64,000 bases of DNA from CAXMNX01 sp964194845. Its GTDB lineage: Bacteria > Pseudomonadota > Alphaproteobacteria > Rhodobacterales > Rhodobacteraceae. Under the pieces are notes generated by a model that saw only the letters and a list, made by a program, of their open reading frames with translations, searched no databases and was not told the DNA's origin. Shown here in pieces: positions 9,090-17,567 of the stretch. A program made the position numbers and the translations under genes. The stretch lies in assembly GCA_964194845.1 (NCBI GenBank), contig CAXMNX010000017.1, positions 1-64,000 of the forward strand, in the 5' to 3' direction. Positions within the stretch are counted from its first letter, which is position 1; each line of letters opens with the position of its first letter.

Positions 9090-10181
9090 GTGCTCAGAAC
9101 ACTGATTATTGTCGTTGGCCTTGTCTGGCCGACAATTGCCTTGGCGCTTGAAACGTCCGAAGGCGAAGTTGCCATTACACCCGTTGTTACTGGTTTGGAG
9201 CAGCCCTGGGCGATTGGATTTCTGCCGGACGGCGGCATGTTGATCACCGAGCGCGAAGGCCGGCTGCTTTATGTTCTGGATGGCAAAAGACACGCGATTT
9301 CGGGCTTGCCCCCAATCGCGGTGGTTGGGCAGGGCGGTTTGATGGATGTTCTGGTTCCGAAAGATTTCGCCGACAGTCGCGAGGTTTTCCTGAGCTACGC
9401 CAAGCCGCAATCCGGCAGCGCCGGAACAGCGCTTATGCGTGCGACACTGTCAAAGGACAACGCCAAGCTGACAAATGTCGAGACGATCTTCGAGATGACA
9501 CGCGGGTCGTCAGGCGGGCGGCATTTCGGGTCGCGGATCGCCGAGGCACCGGACGGGTCGCTGTTTTTGACGGTCGGGGATCGGACCGACCGACCCTCGG
9601 CCCAGGATCTAAGCCGCGAAAATGGCACTGTTATTCGTGTCAATCGCGACGGCACGGTTCCCAACGACAATCCATTCGTCGGGCAAGCCGACGCGCGGTC
9701 GAGCATCTGGAGCTATGGGCACCGCAACGCGCAAGGCATGGCGCTAGATGAAGGTGGGCAACTTTGGGTGGTTGAACACGGCGCGATGGGTGGCGACGAG
9801 GTGAACCTTATTCGCAAGGGCGCAAATTTCGGCTGGCCGGTCATTGCCTATGGGCAACATTATTCCGGTGGCCGGATCGGCGAGGGGACGTCTAAGCCGG
9901 GAATGGAGCAGCCGGAGTTTTTCTGGGATCCCTCGATAGCGCCATCGGGGCTGATGATTTATTCTGGCAAGCTTTGGCCCGAATGGCGCGGCCATTTGTT
10001 CGTGGGCGCTTTGAAACTTGACTATATATCCCGGCTGACCGGTCGTCCGCTGCGCGAGGTTGAGAAGATCGCAGCGGACGAAACATGGCGGGTCAGGGAT
10101 ATCCGCGAGGGTCCGGCGGGTGCAATCTGGTTTCTAAGTGTCGGAAACGGCACGCTTTACCGGATGACGCCTGCTGAATGA
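9090..10181 (+). CDS. PQQ-dependent aldose sugar dehydrogenase-like secreted protein
   Basis: The 363-residue protein has a signal peptide (about 1-19) and belongs to the soluble glucose/sorbosone dehydrogenase beta-propeller family (YliI/Asd type). Visible family blocks are LEQPWAIGFLPDGGMLITEREGR near the start, GGRHFGSRIAEAPDGSLFLTVGDR, and YGHRNAQGMAL followed by VEHGAMGGDEVN. These proteins oxidise aldose sugars in the periplasm using PQQ and calcium. The start is GTG at 9090 with GGGAGA upstream. It is transcribed away from the LIV operon and converges, with a four-base gap, on the GlxA-type regulator. PQQ synthesis genes are not in the window. Confidence 0.9.
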   Translation: MLRTLIIVVGLVWPTIALALETSEGEVAITPVVTGLEQPWAIGFLPDGGMLITEREGRLLYVLDGKRHAISGLPPIAVVGQGGLMDVLVPKDFADSREVFLSYAKPQSGSAGTALMRATLSKDNAKLTNVETIFEMTRGSSGGRHFGSRIAEAPDGSLFLTVGDRTDRPSAQDLSRENGTVIRVNRDGTVPNDNPFVGQADARSSIWSYGHRNAQGMALDEGGQLWVVEHGAMGGDEVNLIRKGANFGWPVIAYGQHYSGGRIGEGTSKPGMEQPEFFWDPSIAPSGLMIYSGKLWPEWRGHLFVGALKLDYISRLTGRPLREVEKIAADETWRVRDIREGPAGAIWFLSVGNGTLYRMTPAE

Positions 10182-10185
10182 GAGG

Positions 10186-11193
10186 TCAAACCGACAGCCG
10201 CGCCGCCTGTGCGCCACGTTCGCGGTAAGGGGTCGTGTTGTATTGCGCGCGATAGCATTTCGAAAAATGCGACGGCGACGCGAACCCGCACGCAAGTGCC
10301 ACATTGATCACGCTCATATCCGTCTGCATCAGAAGATTGCGCGCCTTCTGAAGCCTGAGTTCCATATAATAGCGCTTTGGGCTGCGGTTGAGATACCGCC
10401 GGAAGAGCCGTTCAAGCTGCCGCGTCGACATGCCCACATCCTTGGCCAGGATCGAGGGGCTGATCGGTTCTTCGATATTGGCTTCCATCATCTGGATGAC
10501 GGCAGAAAGTTTCGGATGCCGGACACCGATCCGTGTCGGAACGCTGAGCCGTTGGGTGTCCTGGTCGGTGCGGATCGTAGTGTAGATCAGTTGGTCGGCG
10601 ACGGCATTCGCCAGCGTCTCGCCATGATCGTCGGCGATAAACTTCAGCATCAAGTCAATCGACGCCGTGCCGCCTGCGGTCGTAAACGTTTTTCCGTCGG
10701 TGACGAAAACCGATTTAGTCAGCGTAACCGCTTCAAATTCTTCGACAAAGCTGTCCTGGTTTTCCCAATGAATTGTCGCGCGCTTGCCATCCAGAAGACC
10801 CGCCTTGGCAAGCGCATAGCCTGCCGTGCAAAGCCCGCCGACGGTGGCACCGCGCCGCGCCTCGCGACGGACCCAATTCAGAAGTTTCTTAGTTGTCGCC
10901 GAGGCGACGTCGAGGCCGCCACACAGAACAATCACCTCGTCGCGGGCAACTTCGTTCAGGTCGCTGTCGAGGCGAAAAGACGTGCCCGCCGAACAGCTGA
11001 CAGTATCGCCGCCTTCGCCTATTACGCGCCAGTCATAAAGTTCCTGTCCGGCCATCCGATTGGCGATGCGCAGGCTTTCGACCGCACAGGCATAGCAAAG
11101 CAGCGTAAACTTATTGAGCAAAACAAAAACAAAGCGCCGCGGCTTTCTGCCGCTCGCTTCGACCTCGATGGTTTGCACGAAACTGTCGGACAT
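10186..11193 (-). CDS. GlxA-family AraC-type transcriptional regulator
   Basis: The 335-residue protein has two domains: an N-terminal DJ-1/PfpI-like amidotransferase fold (about residues 18-190, with the GGLCTAGYALAKAGLL block) and a C-terminal AraC helix-turn-helix pair (about 230-330, STRQLERLFRRYLNRSPKRYY). GlxA-type regulators sense small metabolites; relatives such as GbdR and ArgR control betaine or arginine catabolism in other bacteria. The neighbours here (sugar dehydrogenase, DAHP synthase) do not identify the target. GlxA-type amidotransferase domains are usually considered non-enzymatic. Confidence 0.9.
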   Translation of the reverse strand: MSDSFVQTIEVEASGRKPRRFVFVLLNKFTLLCYACAVESLRIANRMAGQELYDWRVIGEGGDTVSCSAGTSFRLDSDLNEVARDEVIVLCGGLDVASATTKKLLNWVRREARRGATVGGLCTAGYALAKAGLLDGKRATIHWENQDSFVEEFEAVTLTKSVFVTDGKTFTTAGGTASIDLMLKFIADDHGETLANAVADQLIYTTIRTDQDTQRLSVPTRIGVRHPKLSAVIQMMEANIEEPISPSILAKDVGMSTRQLERLFRRYLNRSPKRYYMELRLQKARNLLMQTDMSVINVALACGFASPSHFSKCYRAQYNTTPYRERGAQAARLSV

Positions 11194-11387
11194 TTTCCGA
11201 TCCGGAAAGCTGCTTTGGTTCAGTCACCGAAACACGATTTCGAAAGGAACGGCAAGGGATCGCGGTATTGTTTGCGGTAGCAATTTTTACGAAAGCGCGG
11301 CTTCGGTCCGTAAATCGCGGTTTTCAACCCAAGCTCTGTGCCTTATAACCGCGCCTCGCAACATTATTTTTGGCTGAGGGCATAGCA

Positions 11388-12758
11388 ATGAGCAAGTGGC
11401 AGAAATCCGGGTGGAGAGCAAAACCCAGGGTGCAGATGCCGGATTATATCGACGCCGCCGCATTGGCGGCAGTCGAGGCAAGGCTTGCAAAGTATCCGCC
11501 GCTTGTTTTTGCCGGCGAGGCCCGAAAGCTTAAACGTGCGCTGGGTGCTGCCAGCCGAGGCGAGGCGTTCCTGCTGCAAGGCGGCGATTGCGCCGAGAGC
11601 TTTGCGGAATTTTCCGCCGACAATATTCGCGACACCTTCAAGGTGATGCTTCAGATGGCGATGGTGCTGACGTATGGCGCGAAAGTGCCGGTTGTGAAAG
11701 TTGGCCGGATGGCCGGGCAGTTTGCCAAACCGCGATCCGCGCCCACCGAGGTGATAAACGGCATCGAACTGCCGTCCTATCGCGGCGACATCGTCAACGA
11801 GCTGGAATTCAGCGAGGCGTCGCGGATACCGAACCCGGAAAAGATGCTGCGCGCCTACACCCAGGCAGCGGCGACGCTTAATCTTCTGCGCGCATTTTCC
11901 ACCGGGGGCTTTGCCGACATCCACCGGGTGCATTCCTGGACGCTTGGCTTCACCGACCAGGGCGACGCCGCGCTTTACCGCGATATGGCCAACCGTATTC
12001 AGGACACGATCGACTTCATGGCGGCGGCCGGACTGACGGGCGAGACCAATCACCAGTTAAGCCAGGTTGATTTCTATACCAGTCATGAGGCGCTTTTGCT
12101 GGAATACGAAGAGGCGCTTTGCCGGGTCGACTCGACATCCGGCAACTGGCTGGCCGGTTCCGGCCATATGATCTGGATCGGCGACCGGACGCGGCAACCG
12201 GACGGGGCGCATGTGGAGTTTGCAAGTGGTGTGCAAAACCCGATTGGCATGAAGTGCGGCCCATCGACAACGGCTGAGGACCTGAAGGTTCTTATGAAAA
12301 AACTGAACCCCGAGAACGAGGCCGGACGTCTGACGCTGATTGCCCGTTTCGGTGCGGGAAGCGTCGGCGATCATCTGCCGCGTCTGATCAGTGCGGTGCG
12401 CGAAGAGGGTGGACAGGTGCTTTGGTGCTGCGATCCGATGCACGGAAATACCATTAAATCGTCCACCGGCTATAAGACCCGTCCGTTTGAAAGTGTCCTG
12501 CGCGAGGTGCGGGAATTTTTCGAAATTCACACCGCCGAGGGCACCGTGCCGGGTGGAGTGCATTTTGAAATGACCGGTCAGGATGTGACGGAATGCACCG
12601 GCGGCGTTCGCGCCGTGACGGACGAAGATCTGTCCGACCGCTATCACACGGCCTGCGACCCGCGGCTGAACGCGACGCAATCGCTTGAGCTGGCGTTTCT
12701 TGTTGCCGAGGAATTGTCGACACGGCGATCCGCGACGCCGGATGCCGCCGTGGTCTGA
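11388..12758 (+). CDS. aroG: Class II (plant-type) 3-deoxy-7-phosphoheptulonate synthase
   Basis: First enzyme of the shikimate pathway: condenses phosphoenolpyruvate and erythrose-4-phosphate to DAHP. The 456-residue protein from ATG 11388 (MSKWQKSGWRAKP) shows the class II blocks LLQGGDCAESF, KVGRMAGQFAKPRS, NLLRAFSTGGFADIHRVHSW, RFGAGSVGDHLPRLI and WCCDPMHGNT. It is unrelated in sequence to E. coli AroFGH. A GAGGGC ribosome-binding site lies before the start. A hairpin with a T-rich tail follows at 12782-12808. Upstream, 11194-11387 separates it from the divergent GlxA regulator; no specific operator was recognised there. Confidence 0.96.
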   Translation: MSKWQKSGWRAKPRVQMPDYIDAAALAAVEARLAKYPPLVFAGEARKLKRALGAASRGEAFLLQGGDCAESFAEFSADNIRDTFKVMLQMAMVLTYGAKVPVVKVGRMAGQFAKPRSAPTEVINGIELPSYRGDIVNELEFSEASRIPNPEKMLRAYTQAAATLNLLRAFSTGGFADIHRVHSWTLGFTDQGDAALYRDMANRIQDTIDFMAAAGLTGETNHQLSQVDFYTSHEALLLEYEEALCRVDSTSGNWLAGSGHMIWIGDRTRQPDGAHVEFASGVQNPIGMKCGPSTTAEDLKVLMKKLNPENEAGRLTLIARFGAGSVGDHLPRLISAVREEGGQVLWCCDPMHGNTIKSSTGYKTRPFESVLREVREFFEIHTAEGTVPGGVHFEMTGQDVTECTGGVRAVTDEDLSDRYHTACDPRLNATQSLELAFLVAEELSTRRSATPDAAVV

Positions 12759-12781
12759 CAGGCCAGAAAACTATGGAAATT

Positions 12782-12808
12782 GGCCCGCCTGATGGCGGGC
12801 CTTTGCTT
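12782..12808 (+). terminator. Rho-independent terminator after DAHP synthase
   Basis: Perfect 8-bp GC stem GGCCCGCC / GGCGGGCC with a TGAT loop (12782-12801), followed by TTTGCTT. It lies 23 bases after the aroG stop and just before the end of the convergent PAS gene. The opposite strand has only a weak AATTT tail, so it may act poorly for the PAS gene. Confidence 0.85.
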
Positions 12809-12814
12809 TATAGC

Positions 12815-13531
12815 TCAATCGACCACGGTGTTGTCAGCGACAAGTTTGAGATAGTGGGACGCCGATATTTCGCGCGTTGTCGTGCCATTTAGTATGTTTT
12901 CGGTTGGGCGAATCGCTTCGGTGCCGCGCTCATCCAGTTCCGAATTTCCGCGAGCGGGCAGGGCCGAGCCATCGGCGTATCCGGTCAGGCCCCGGTGCAA
13001 CTTGTTTGTGATACCAAGCCGCCGCGGCGCGCGACCGATGTCGCCGGCCATCACAACGGCACCTAAGATCCGGCTAACCTCTCCCAGATCACTTCTGAGC
13101 GGCATCAGGATCATGTCGCCACGAATGGCAGGGCGGCCAAATCCGGTTTGTGCGTCAAGTTCAAGTCGCACGACCGCTGGATCGTCAAAGACTGCTTCAA
13201 TTGCGTCGGAAAGCGGCTCGCGTGCTTCGGGTTGAAAAATCGCCGAAAGCGGCATTCCCCGGACTTCGAGCCCCATCAATTCAGTCAAATGCGCTCCGGC
13301 AATTCGAAATCGCGCCAGACCTTTTGCGATGCGTTCCAGAACAAACACTTGCCTAAGCGCGCCTTCGAGGCCCTTTGGATCAATCTCGGCCCTGCTTGGA
13401 ACCAACCTCTGCCCACGCACCTGGTCCCAGTAGGCCTCGACCTGGGCCAATGCGGGTCGAACGCCAGCATCTCTGAAACCAGTCAATTCGATAACGTGCG
13501 CACCAATACCGTTGTCAATACAATCTGACAT
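12815..13531 (-). CDS. PAS_5-family (DUF1457-like) PAS-domain protein
   Basis: Predicted 238-residue cytoplasmic protein from ATG 13531 (MSDCIDNG). The middle part, with WDQVRGQRLVPSRAEIDP, followed by FVLERIAKGLARFRIAGAHL and LMGLEVRGMPLSAIF, matches the PAS_5 family that is abundant in Rhodobacteraceae and Rhizobiales. Members have a PAS-like sensor fold with no effector domain, and their function is not established. The frame is open upstream to 13636, but the extra 35 residues are not family-like. The gene diverges from yicC. Confidence 0.75.
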   Translation of the reverse strand: MSDCIDNGIGAHVIELTGFRDAGVRPALAQVEAYWDQVRGQRLVPSRAEIDPKGLEGALRQVFVLERIAKGLARFRIAGAHLTELMGLEVRGMPLSAIFQPEAREPLSDAIEAVFDDPAVVRLELDAQTGFGRPAIRGDMILMPLRSDLGEVSRILGAVVMAGDIGRAPRRLGITNKLHRGLTGYADGSALPARGNSELDERGTEAIRPTENILNGTTTREISASHYLKLVADNTVVD

Positions 13532-13643
13532 TACCTTCACCTTGCCGGTCGAATAGTTGTCCGACCCGACCCTCTCTGTTACCCACAATTTGACAATGCC
13601 ATAATTTGGCCTCGAAAACCGCTCCATTCTTACCAAAAGGTTA

Positions 13644-14585
13644 ATGCCGATGGCGTCAGGGACATCTGCACCGAAGGCGAAAAACGGCGTCGGTCTTAAG
13701 TCGATGACCGGGTTTGCCAGCTTTCAGGGCGGCTTCGAGACCTGGCGGGTTTCGGGCGATATCCGGTCGGTCAATGGGCGCGGGCTGGACCTTAGAATTC
13801 GGGCTCCGGACTGGGTCGAGGGGCTGGAGCCGGAAATTCGCAAACGCCTTCAGGCCGCGATAGGACGCGGGTCAGTGGCGTTGAACGTGCGCGTCGCGCG
13901 CGATGATGCGACACCAGAGGCGTCCATCAACGCCGAACAGCTGAACGCGGCGCTAACTATGCTTGCCGACATCGAAGCTGCCGCAAAAACAAATGGCGTG
14001 GCACTCGCCCCAAGCCGGGCCTCCGAAATCGCATCGATGCGCGGCGTCATTGATCAGGACAGCCCTGATGCTGGCGACACATCGGCGCTTAGAAATGCGG
14101 TATTGGCTGAGGTCGATACTTTAATTGCGGAATTTGACGCTGACCGGGCGCGGGAGGGCAACGCTTTGGCCGGGGTCTTGAGCGGGCAGGTTGACCAGGT
14201 CGAGGCCTTGGCCCGGCGCGCCGCCGAGGCCGCCGGAGACCGCGCCCGGGCATCGCGCGCGGCGTTGGAGCGGTCGCTGGCCCGGCTTCTGGACGCAACG
14301 GAGGTTCAGGACGAAGCACGGCTTTTGCAGGAATTGGCTTTGATCGCGGTGAAAACCGATGTGACCGAAGAACTGGACAGGCTAACGGCACATATTTCCG
14401 CCGCGCGAGGACTTCTGGCATTAAGCGGTCCGGTTGGACGCAAGCTTGATTTTCTGATGCAGGAATTTAACCGCGAGGCCAACACGCTTTGTTCAAAGGC
14501 GCAATCAACCGAGCTGACATCGCTTGGACTTGACCTGAAGGCGGTCATTGATCAGATGCGCGAGCAAGTCCAGAACGTGGAATGA
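13644..14585 (+). CDS. yicC: YicC/YloC family endoribonuclease
   Basis: The 313-residue product has the two family regions: the N-terminal SMTGFASFQGGFETW and SVNGRGLDLRIR block, and the C-terminal DUF1732-like block ending GRKLDFLMQEFNREANTLCSKA. YicC homologues have been shown to be endoribonucleases in other bacteria. The usual family start is close to SMTGF, so the start could be 13704. However, an AAAAGG sequence sits nine bases before ATG 13650, so the 18-20 extra N-terminal residues may be real. The next gene is gmk, the same pairing as in many alphaproteobacteria. Confidence 0.9.
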   Translation: MPMASGTSAPKAKNGVGLKSMTGFASFQGGFETWRVSGDIRSVNGRGLDLRIRAPDWVEGLEPEIRKRLQAAIGRGSVALNVRVARDDATPEASINAEQLNAALTMLADIEAAAKTNGVALAPSRASEIASMRGVIDQDSPDAGDTSALRNAVLAEVDTLIAEFDADRAREGNALAGVLSGQVDQVEALARRAAEAAGDRARASRAALERSLARLLDATEVQDEARLLQELALIAVKTDVTEELDRLTAHISAARGLLALSGPVGRKLDFLMQEFNREANTLCSKAQSTELTSLGLDLKAVIDQMREQVQNVE

Positions 14586-14616
14586 CGGGCGGAAGCGACA
14601 TGGGGGCGGAGCGGGC

Positions 14617-15255
14617 ATGAACCGACGCGGATTGCTGATAATCTTGTCCTCGCCATCGGGTGCCGGAAAATCCACCTTGGCGCGCCGCTTGCGCGACTGG
14701 GACGGCGACATTCGATTTTCCGTGTCGGCGACCACAAGGACGACACGGCCAAACGAGGTTGACGGGCGTGATTACCACTTTATCGACGAGGCCGCGTTTA
14801 AGCAGATGGTGCATGACCGCCAGATGCTGGAGCACGCCCATGTGTTCGGCAATTTCTACGGCTCGCCACTGGCGCCAGTGACGGAAGCGATTGAGGCCGG
14901 TCACGATGTGCTTTTCGATATTGACTGGCAGGGCGCGCAACAAATTCAGAAAAGCCCGCTCGCGACGAATGTTTTGTCGGTATTTCTATTGCCGCCCTCA
15001 ATCGGTGAACTGCGGCGCAGGTTGGAAGCCCGCGGCCAAGACAGCGAAGACGTCGTCGTGAAGCGCATGAACCGAAGCTGGGACGAGATAAGCCACTGGG
15101 ATGGTTACGACTATGTGCTGATCAACGACGATCTGGATGCCACCGAAGAGCGGCTGCGAACCATCGTGACCGCCGAGCGGCTTCGCGCCAGCCAGCAACC
15201 CGGATTGGTCGACTATGTTCGGCGTTTGCAGTCCGAGTTCGAAGGCGACAAATGA
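14617..15255 (+). CDS. gmk: Guanylate kinase
   Basis: Phosphorylates GMP to GDP in purine nucleotide synthesis. The 212-residue protein from ATG 14617 (MNRRGLLIILSSPSGAGKSTLARRL) has the P-loop SSPSGAGKST, the GMP-binding SVSATTRTTRPNEVDGRDYHF block and the DIDWQGAQQI block. A purine-rich GGGGGCGGAGCGGG lies before the start. The frame is open upstream to 14548 within yicC, but that part is not Gmk-like. The stop overlaps the next gene by four bases. Confidence 0.97.
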   Translation: MNRRGLLIILSSPSGAGKSTLARRLRDWDGDIRFSVSATTRTTRPNEVDGRDYHFIDEAAFKQMVHDRQMLEHAHVFGNFYGSPLAPVTEAIEAGHDVLFDIDWQGAQQIQKSPLATNVLSVFLLPPSIGELRRRLEARGQDSEDVVVKRMNRSWDEISHWDGYDYVLINDDLDATEERLRTIVTAERLRASQQPGLVDYVRRLQSEFEGDK

Positions 15256-15788
15256 CGATCTATACGCTCGACCAAGTTGCACCTTCGCTTCCTGACGGAG
15301 ACGATTTCTGGATTGCGCCGGATGCAAATCTGATCGCGGACGTGACCATTGAAAGCGGGGTGTCAATTTGGTTTGGCGCGACGCTCAGAGGCGACACCGA
15401 ACCGATAAGCGTCGGCGCTGGCAGCAATATTCAGGAAAACGCGGTGGTCCACACCGATCCGGGTTTTCCGGTGGTGATTGGCGCGGATTGCACAATCGGC
15501 CACAAGGCAATGATTCACGGTTGCGTCATCGGGGATGGCACGCTTGTCGGCATGGGAGCGACGATCCTGAACGGCGCGGTGATCGGGCGCGGCTGTCTGA
15601 TTGGTGCCGGCGCTTTGGTGACCGAAGGCAAGGTTATCCCCGACGGCAGCCTGGTGATGGGGATGCCGGGCCGGGTTGTGCGCGACCTGGACGAGGACGC
15701 AATGGCCCGGAACCTGGCATCGGCGTCGGGCTATCGAAAGCGATTGCGCCAATACAAGGCCGGGCTATCCGAGACAGGCAGCCAATGA
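15252..15788 (+). CDS. Gamma-carbonic anhydrase-like hexapeptide-repeat protein
   Basis: The 178-residue protein is a left-handed beta-helix of the gamma-carbonic anhydrase family (YrdA/PaaY-like). It carries hexapeptide repeats and the metal-ligand histidines in VVHTDPGFPVVIG, CTIGHKAMIHGC and the preceding NIQENA block. The family includes active zinc enzymes and inactive relatives; activity cannot be told from sequence. It is translationally coupled to gmk (ATGA) and to the following PLP enzyme (ATGA). Confidence 0.9.
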   Translation: MTIYTLDQVAPSLPDGDDFWIAPDANLIADVTIESGVSIWFGATLRGDTEPISVGAGSNIQENAVVHTDPGFPVVIGADCTIGHKAMIHGCVIGDGTLVGMGATILNGAVIGRGCLIGAGALVTEGKVIPDGSLVMGMPGRVVRDLDEDAMARNLASASGYRKRLRQYKAGLSETGSQ

Positions 15789-16963
15789 CCGACCACAGCA
15801 AAACTCGCCTGCGCGCGCGCTGGCCCGAAAGCGCCAGCCGCCCGGTCGCGACGCCGCTCCAGCCATCGGTCGTCTACGCCTCTGCTGACCCGGACGCACT
15901 TGATCGCCAATACCAAGGCATCGACAAAGGCTACACCTATGCCCGCGAGGGTCATCCGAACGCCGAAGTTCTGGCCGGGCTTATCGACGGGATGGAAAGT
16001 GCCTCAGGCGGCACCATCACAGGTTCCGGCATGGCGGCGGTTACGTTGGCGCTGTTGGCGGTTTTGAAAGCCGGTGATCACGCGATTGGCGCAGACCAGC
16101 TATACGGCCGTTCGCTAAAGCTGATGACCGAAGAATTGCCCGCGTTGGGCATTGAGACCTCGCTGATTGATCCCACCGATCTGGCGGCGGCAGAGGCGGC
16201 GATCCGGCCAAACACCAAACTGATCCTGGTTGAGACTGTATCAAACCCCACGCTCCGGATCGCCGATCTTGACGGGTTGATTGAACTTGCACGCGCGAAG
16301 GGAATTCTGGTTGCGGTGGACAACACCTTTCCAACGCCGCGCGGCGTTCGGCCTTTGGAGCGCGGCGCAGATATCGTCTTGCATTCGGTGACAAAACTGC
16401 TGGCCGGGCATTCCGATGCGACGCTTGGATATGTTGCGGCGCGCGATCCCGCGCTGAACGAGCGGATCGCGGGGCTGGCAGCAACGTTGGGCGTAACACC
16501 ATCGCCATTTGACTGCTGGCTGGCCGAGCGCGGGCTTTATTCGTTTGACATGCGATACGACCGCGCGTCAGCCAACGCGCGCGTTTTGGCGGACATGCTG
16601 GCCGAAGCGGCGTCCGTGAAACGTGTGCTTTACCCGGGCCGCCACGATCACCCGGATCACAACCGCGCCGCCCAGCTGCTTGGGCGAGAAAGCGGCAATA
16701 TGGTCAGTTTCGAGATCGACGGCGGACGCGATGCGGCAAATGCGTTCGTTCGCGCGGCAAGTGGCCTGAATTTTGCGCCGACATTGGGCGACATCGCGAC
16801 CACCATCAGCCATCCGGCGTCTTCGTCGCACCGCAGATTGACCGAAGCCGACCGCGAGGCGGTCGGCATTACCCAGGGGTTTTTCCGGGTGTCGGTAGGT
16901 TGCGAAGCGAGTGAAGGTCTTCTGGAAGAGTTCACGTCCGCGCTGAAAAGTGTTTCGCGTTAA
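15785..16963 (+). CDS. Trans-sulfuration-family PLP enzyme (cystathionine gamma-synthase/beta-lyase type)
   Basis: The 392-residue protein from ATG 15785 belongs to the Cys/Met metabolism PLP family. It has GSGMAAVTLALLA (phosphate-binding region), ETVSNPTLRIADL, DNTFPTP and the PLP-lysine motif SVTKLLAGHSD. The C-terminal VSVGCE replaces the more common SxGxE block. Members make or break thioether bonds of cystathionine, homoserine esters or methionine; which reaction applies is not clear here. The start overlaps the carbonic anhydrase stop. Its stop codon region is shared with the convergent orphan gene. Confidence 0.88.
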   Translation: MTDHSKTRLRARWPESASRPVATPLQPSVVYASADPDALDRQYQGIDKGYTYAREGHPNAEVLAGLIDGMESASGGTITGSGMAAVTLALLAVLKAGDHAIGADQLYGRSLKLMTEELPALGIETSLIDPTDLAAAEAAIRPNTKLILVETVSNPTLRIADLDGLIELARAKGILVAVDNTFPTPRGVRPLERGADIVLHSVTKLLAGHSDATLGYVAARDPALNERIAGLAATLGVTPSPFDCWLAERGLYSFDMRYDRASANARVLADMLAEAASVKRVLYPGRHDHPDHNRAAQLLGRESGNMVSFEIDGGRDAANAFVRAASGLNFAPTLGDIATTISHPASSSHRRLTEADREAVGITQGFFRVSVGCEASEGLLEEFTSALKSVSR

Positions 16964-17346
16964 TGCGCAATTAGCACCGCAGAATCGAGACCCGGGCAAA
17001 GGTGGCCAATCTCACGTTTAACCATTTCTGGGTTCGGCAATTCCGTTGACACGGCGCGATAACGACCTTTGAAGCCGATGCGCTGCAATATTTGCGCCAG
17101 ATCAATACAGTCAAAGCGATGCGACAATGCTGGTGAGATAACCACGGTTGGGCGCAATCGGCCAACAAGCGAAGCCGTGACTTCTTCGACGGAAACAAAA
17201 ACAATCGACCCTTCTGTCAAAAGACAATTGCCCTGACGCAGCCATTCCTCGGAATCACCGACCGCAAGAACTGCGACAGTCTGGTCGTCGGCGCCACCCA
17301 GCGACGCAACATCATACATCGACAGCGTTGTTTCTTCCCGGCTCAT
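16960..17346 (-). CDS. Conserved-looking hypothetical protein, possible degenerate receiver fold
   Basis: Not recognised. The 128-residue product has alternating hydrophobic strands (QTVAVLAVGD, GSIVFVSVEE, PTVVISPAL, GRYRAVSTELP) spaced as in a Rossmann or receiver-like fold. It lacks the phosphoacceptor aspartate pattern and lysine of a response regulator. It stands alone, convergent with the PLP enzyme (the stop codons overlap), and is divergent from phoR with about 185 bases between. Coding is supported by strand-specific codon quality and length only. Confidence 0.6.
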   Translation of the reverse strand: MSREETTLSMYDVASLGGADDQTVAVLAVGDSEEWLRQGNCLLTEGSIVFVSVEEVTASLVGRLRPTVVISPALSHRFDCIDLAQILQRIGFKGRYRAVSTELPNPEMVKREIGHLCPGLDSAVLIAH

Positions 17347-17567
17347 AGCTCATCCCGTTAAGTGGCCAGCGAAGTAGTTTATCTTGGTGCTCGACTTTTA
17401 TTGTAGCCAAACAAGTCCAGTCTAGATTGAGAAATGGCTATTGAAAATCCCCTTTAAGGCGAAAAGGGACATTATTACTCGCCTTTGCATAACATCCTGT
17501 TGAACTTGTTCTTTACAAACCACGAGCGGGCTTGGACAACCAAGGCCATTGGCCATGGAATTGCCCT

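Noticed and set aside
10243..11280. 345-codon open frame on the plus strand over the GlxA regulator
   Set aside because: Antisense to a well-supported AraC-type gene; no recognisable domain and unusual composition.
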